12,999 nucleotides of DNA. Source: Phytohabitans sp036906915. Its GTDB lineage: Bacteria > Actinomycetota > Actinomycetes > Mycobacteriales > Micromonosporaceae. The stretch covers positions 1 through 12,999 of the forward strand of contig NZ_JBAKHX010000132.1 of NCBI RefSeq assembly GCF_036906915.1, in the 5' to 3' direction. The notes beneath the pieces were generated by a model. The model was not told the DNA's origin. It ran no database searches and saw only the letters and a program-made list of their open reading frames with translations. The translations under genes were made by a program, and so were the position numbers. Every line of letters starts with the position of its first letter. The first letter of the stretch is position 1. Shown piece by piece: positions 12,958 to 12,999 of this stretch.

Positions 12958-12999
12958 GCACGCGAGTGTGATCGGTTCTGAGTCGTTGCTGGTCAGCGA
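12958..12999. other. Unassigned right end of the window
   Basis: These 42 bases are less GC-rich than the rest and resemble neither a VOC C-terminal half nor another gene I recognise. They could be the edge of an inserted or deleted segment. Confidence 0.3.

Noticed and set aside
12048..12971. Long plus-strand frame across the PLP enzyme, AraC and VOC genes
   Set aside because: It is an out-of-frame Arg/Pro-rich translation of three genes that are recognisable in their own frames.
12958..12999. Insertion-sequence end at the right edge
   Set aside because: Only 42 bases are visible, with no terminal inverted repeat or target duplication that can be tested inside the window.

Overview
The window is very GC-rich actinobacterial DNA. 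GTG starts, strong third-position G/C bias and actinobacterial-type leaderless promoters (TAnnnT exactly six bases before the start codon) all point that way. The gene content (a type VII secretion component EccE, a giant Ala/Arg-rich protein with a Y-x-P-D-G repeat region, and an AraC/glyoxalase pair) suits a Micromonosporaceae-like genome. The genus is an inference, not something the sequence proves.

Left half (1-6909): the 3' part of a giant gene, open from the left edge to 6353, encodes at least 2116 residues. In order these are a long charged helical region, a small domain carrying an HEIRH (HExxH) motif, a second helical region, an array of diverged domains with repeated PDG motifs, and a C-terminal HAD-type phosphatase domain with all four HAD motifs. 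Four bases after its stop, a 183-aa protein with a C-x2-C...C-x2-C zinc-ribbon-like N-terminus begins behind a Shine-Dalgarno sequence. The pair has the architecture of a large secreted effector followed by a small partner. That reading is an inference.

Middle (6952-11116): a minus-strand gene fuses a right-handed beta-helix to a CbxX/CfxQ-type AAA+ ATPase, the ATPase class of EccA. It is divergent from eccE (570 codons including stop), whose stop overlaps the start of an SseB-like gene with two similar halves. EccE and the EccA-class ATPase mark this as the edge of a type VII (ESX-like) secretion locus, and the giant protein is a candidate substrate.

Intergenic 11117-11412: no gene. It holds a 31-bp unit in perfect tandem duplicate, each copy with a hairpin, and then a long imperfect palindrome built around the 9-mer CGATCAAGG, which occurs three times.

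Right part (11413-12957): ordinary metabolic and regulatory genes. These are a PLP-dependent D-cysteine desulfhydrase/ACC-deaminase-family enzyme, a compact AraC-type regulator, and a VOC/glyoxalase-family gene that stops at about half the normal length. All three, and eccE, have the same leaderless promoter geometry. For two of them the -10 hexamer begins with the TAG stop codon of the preceding gene.
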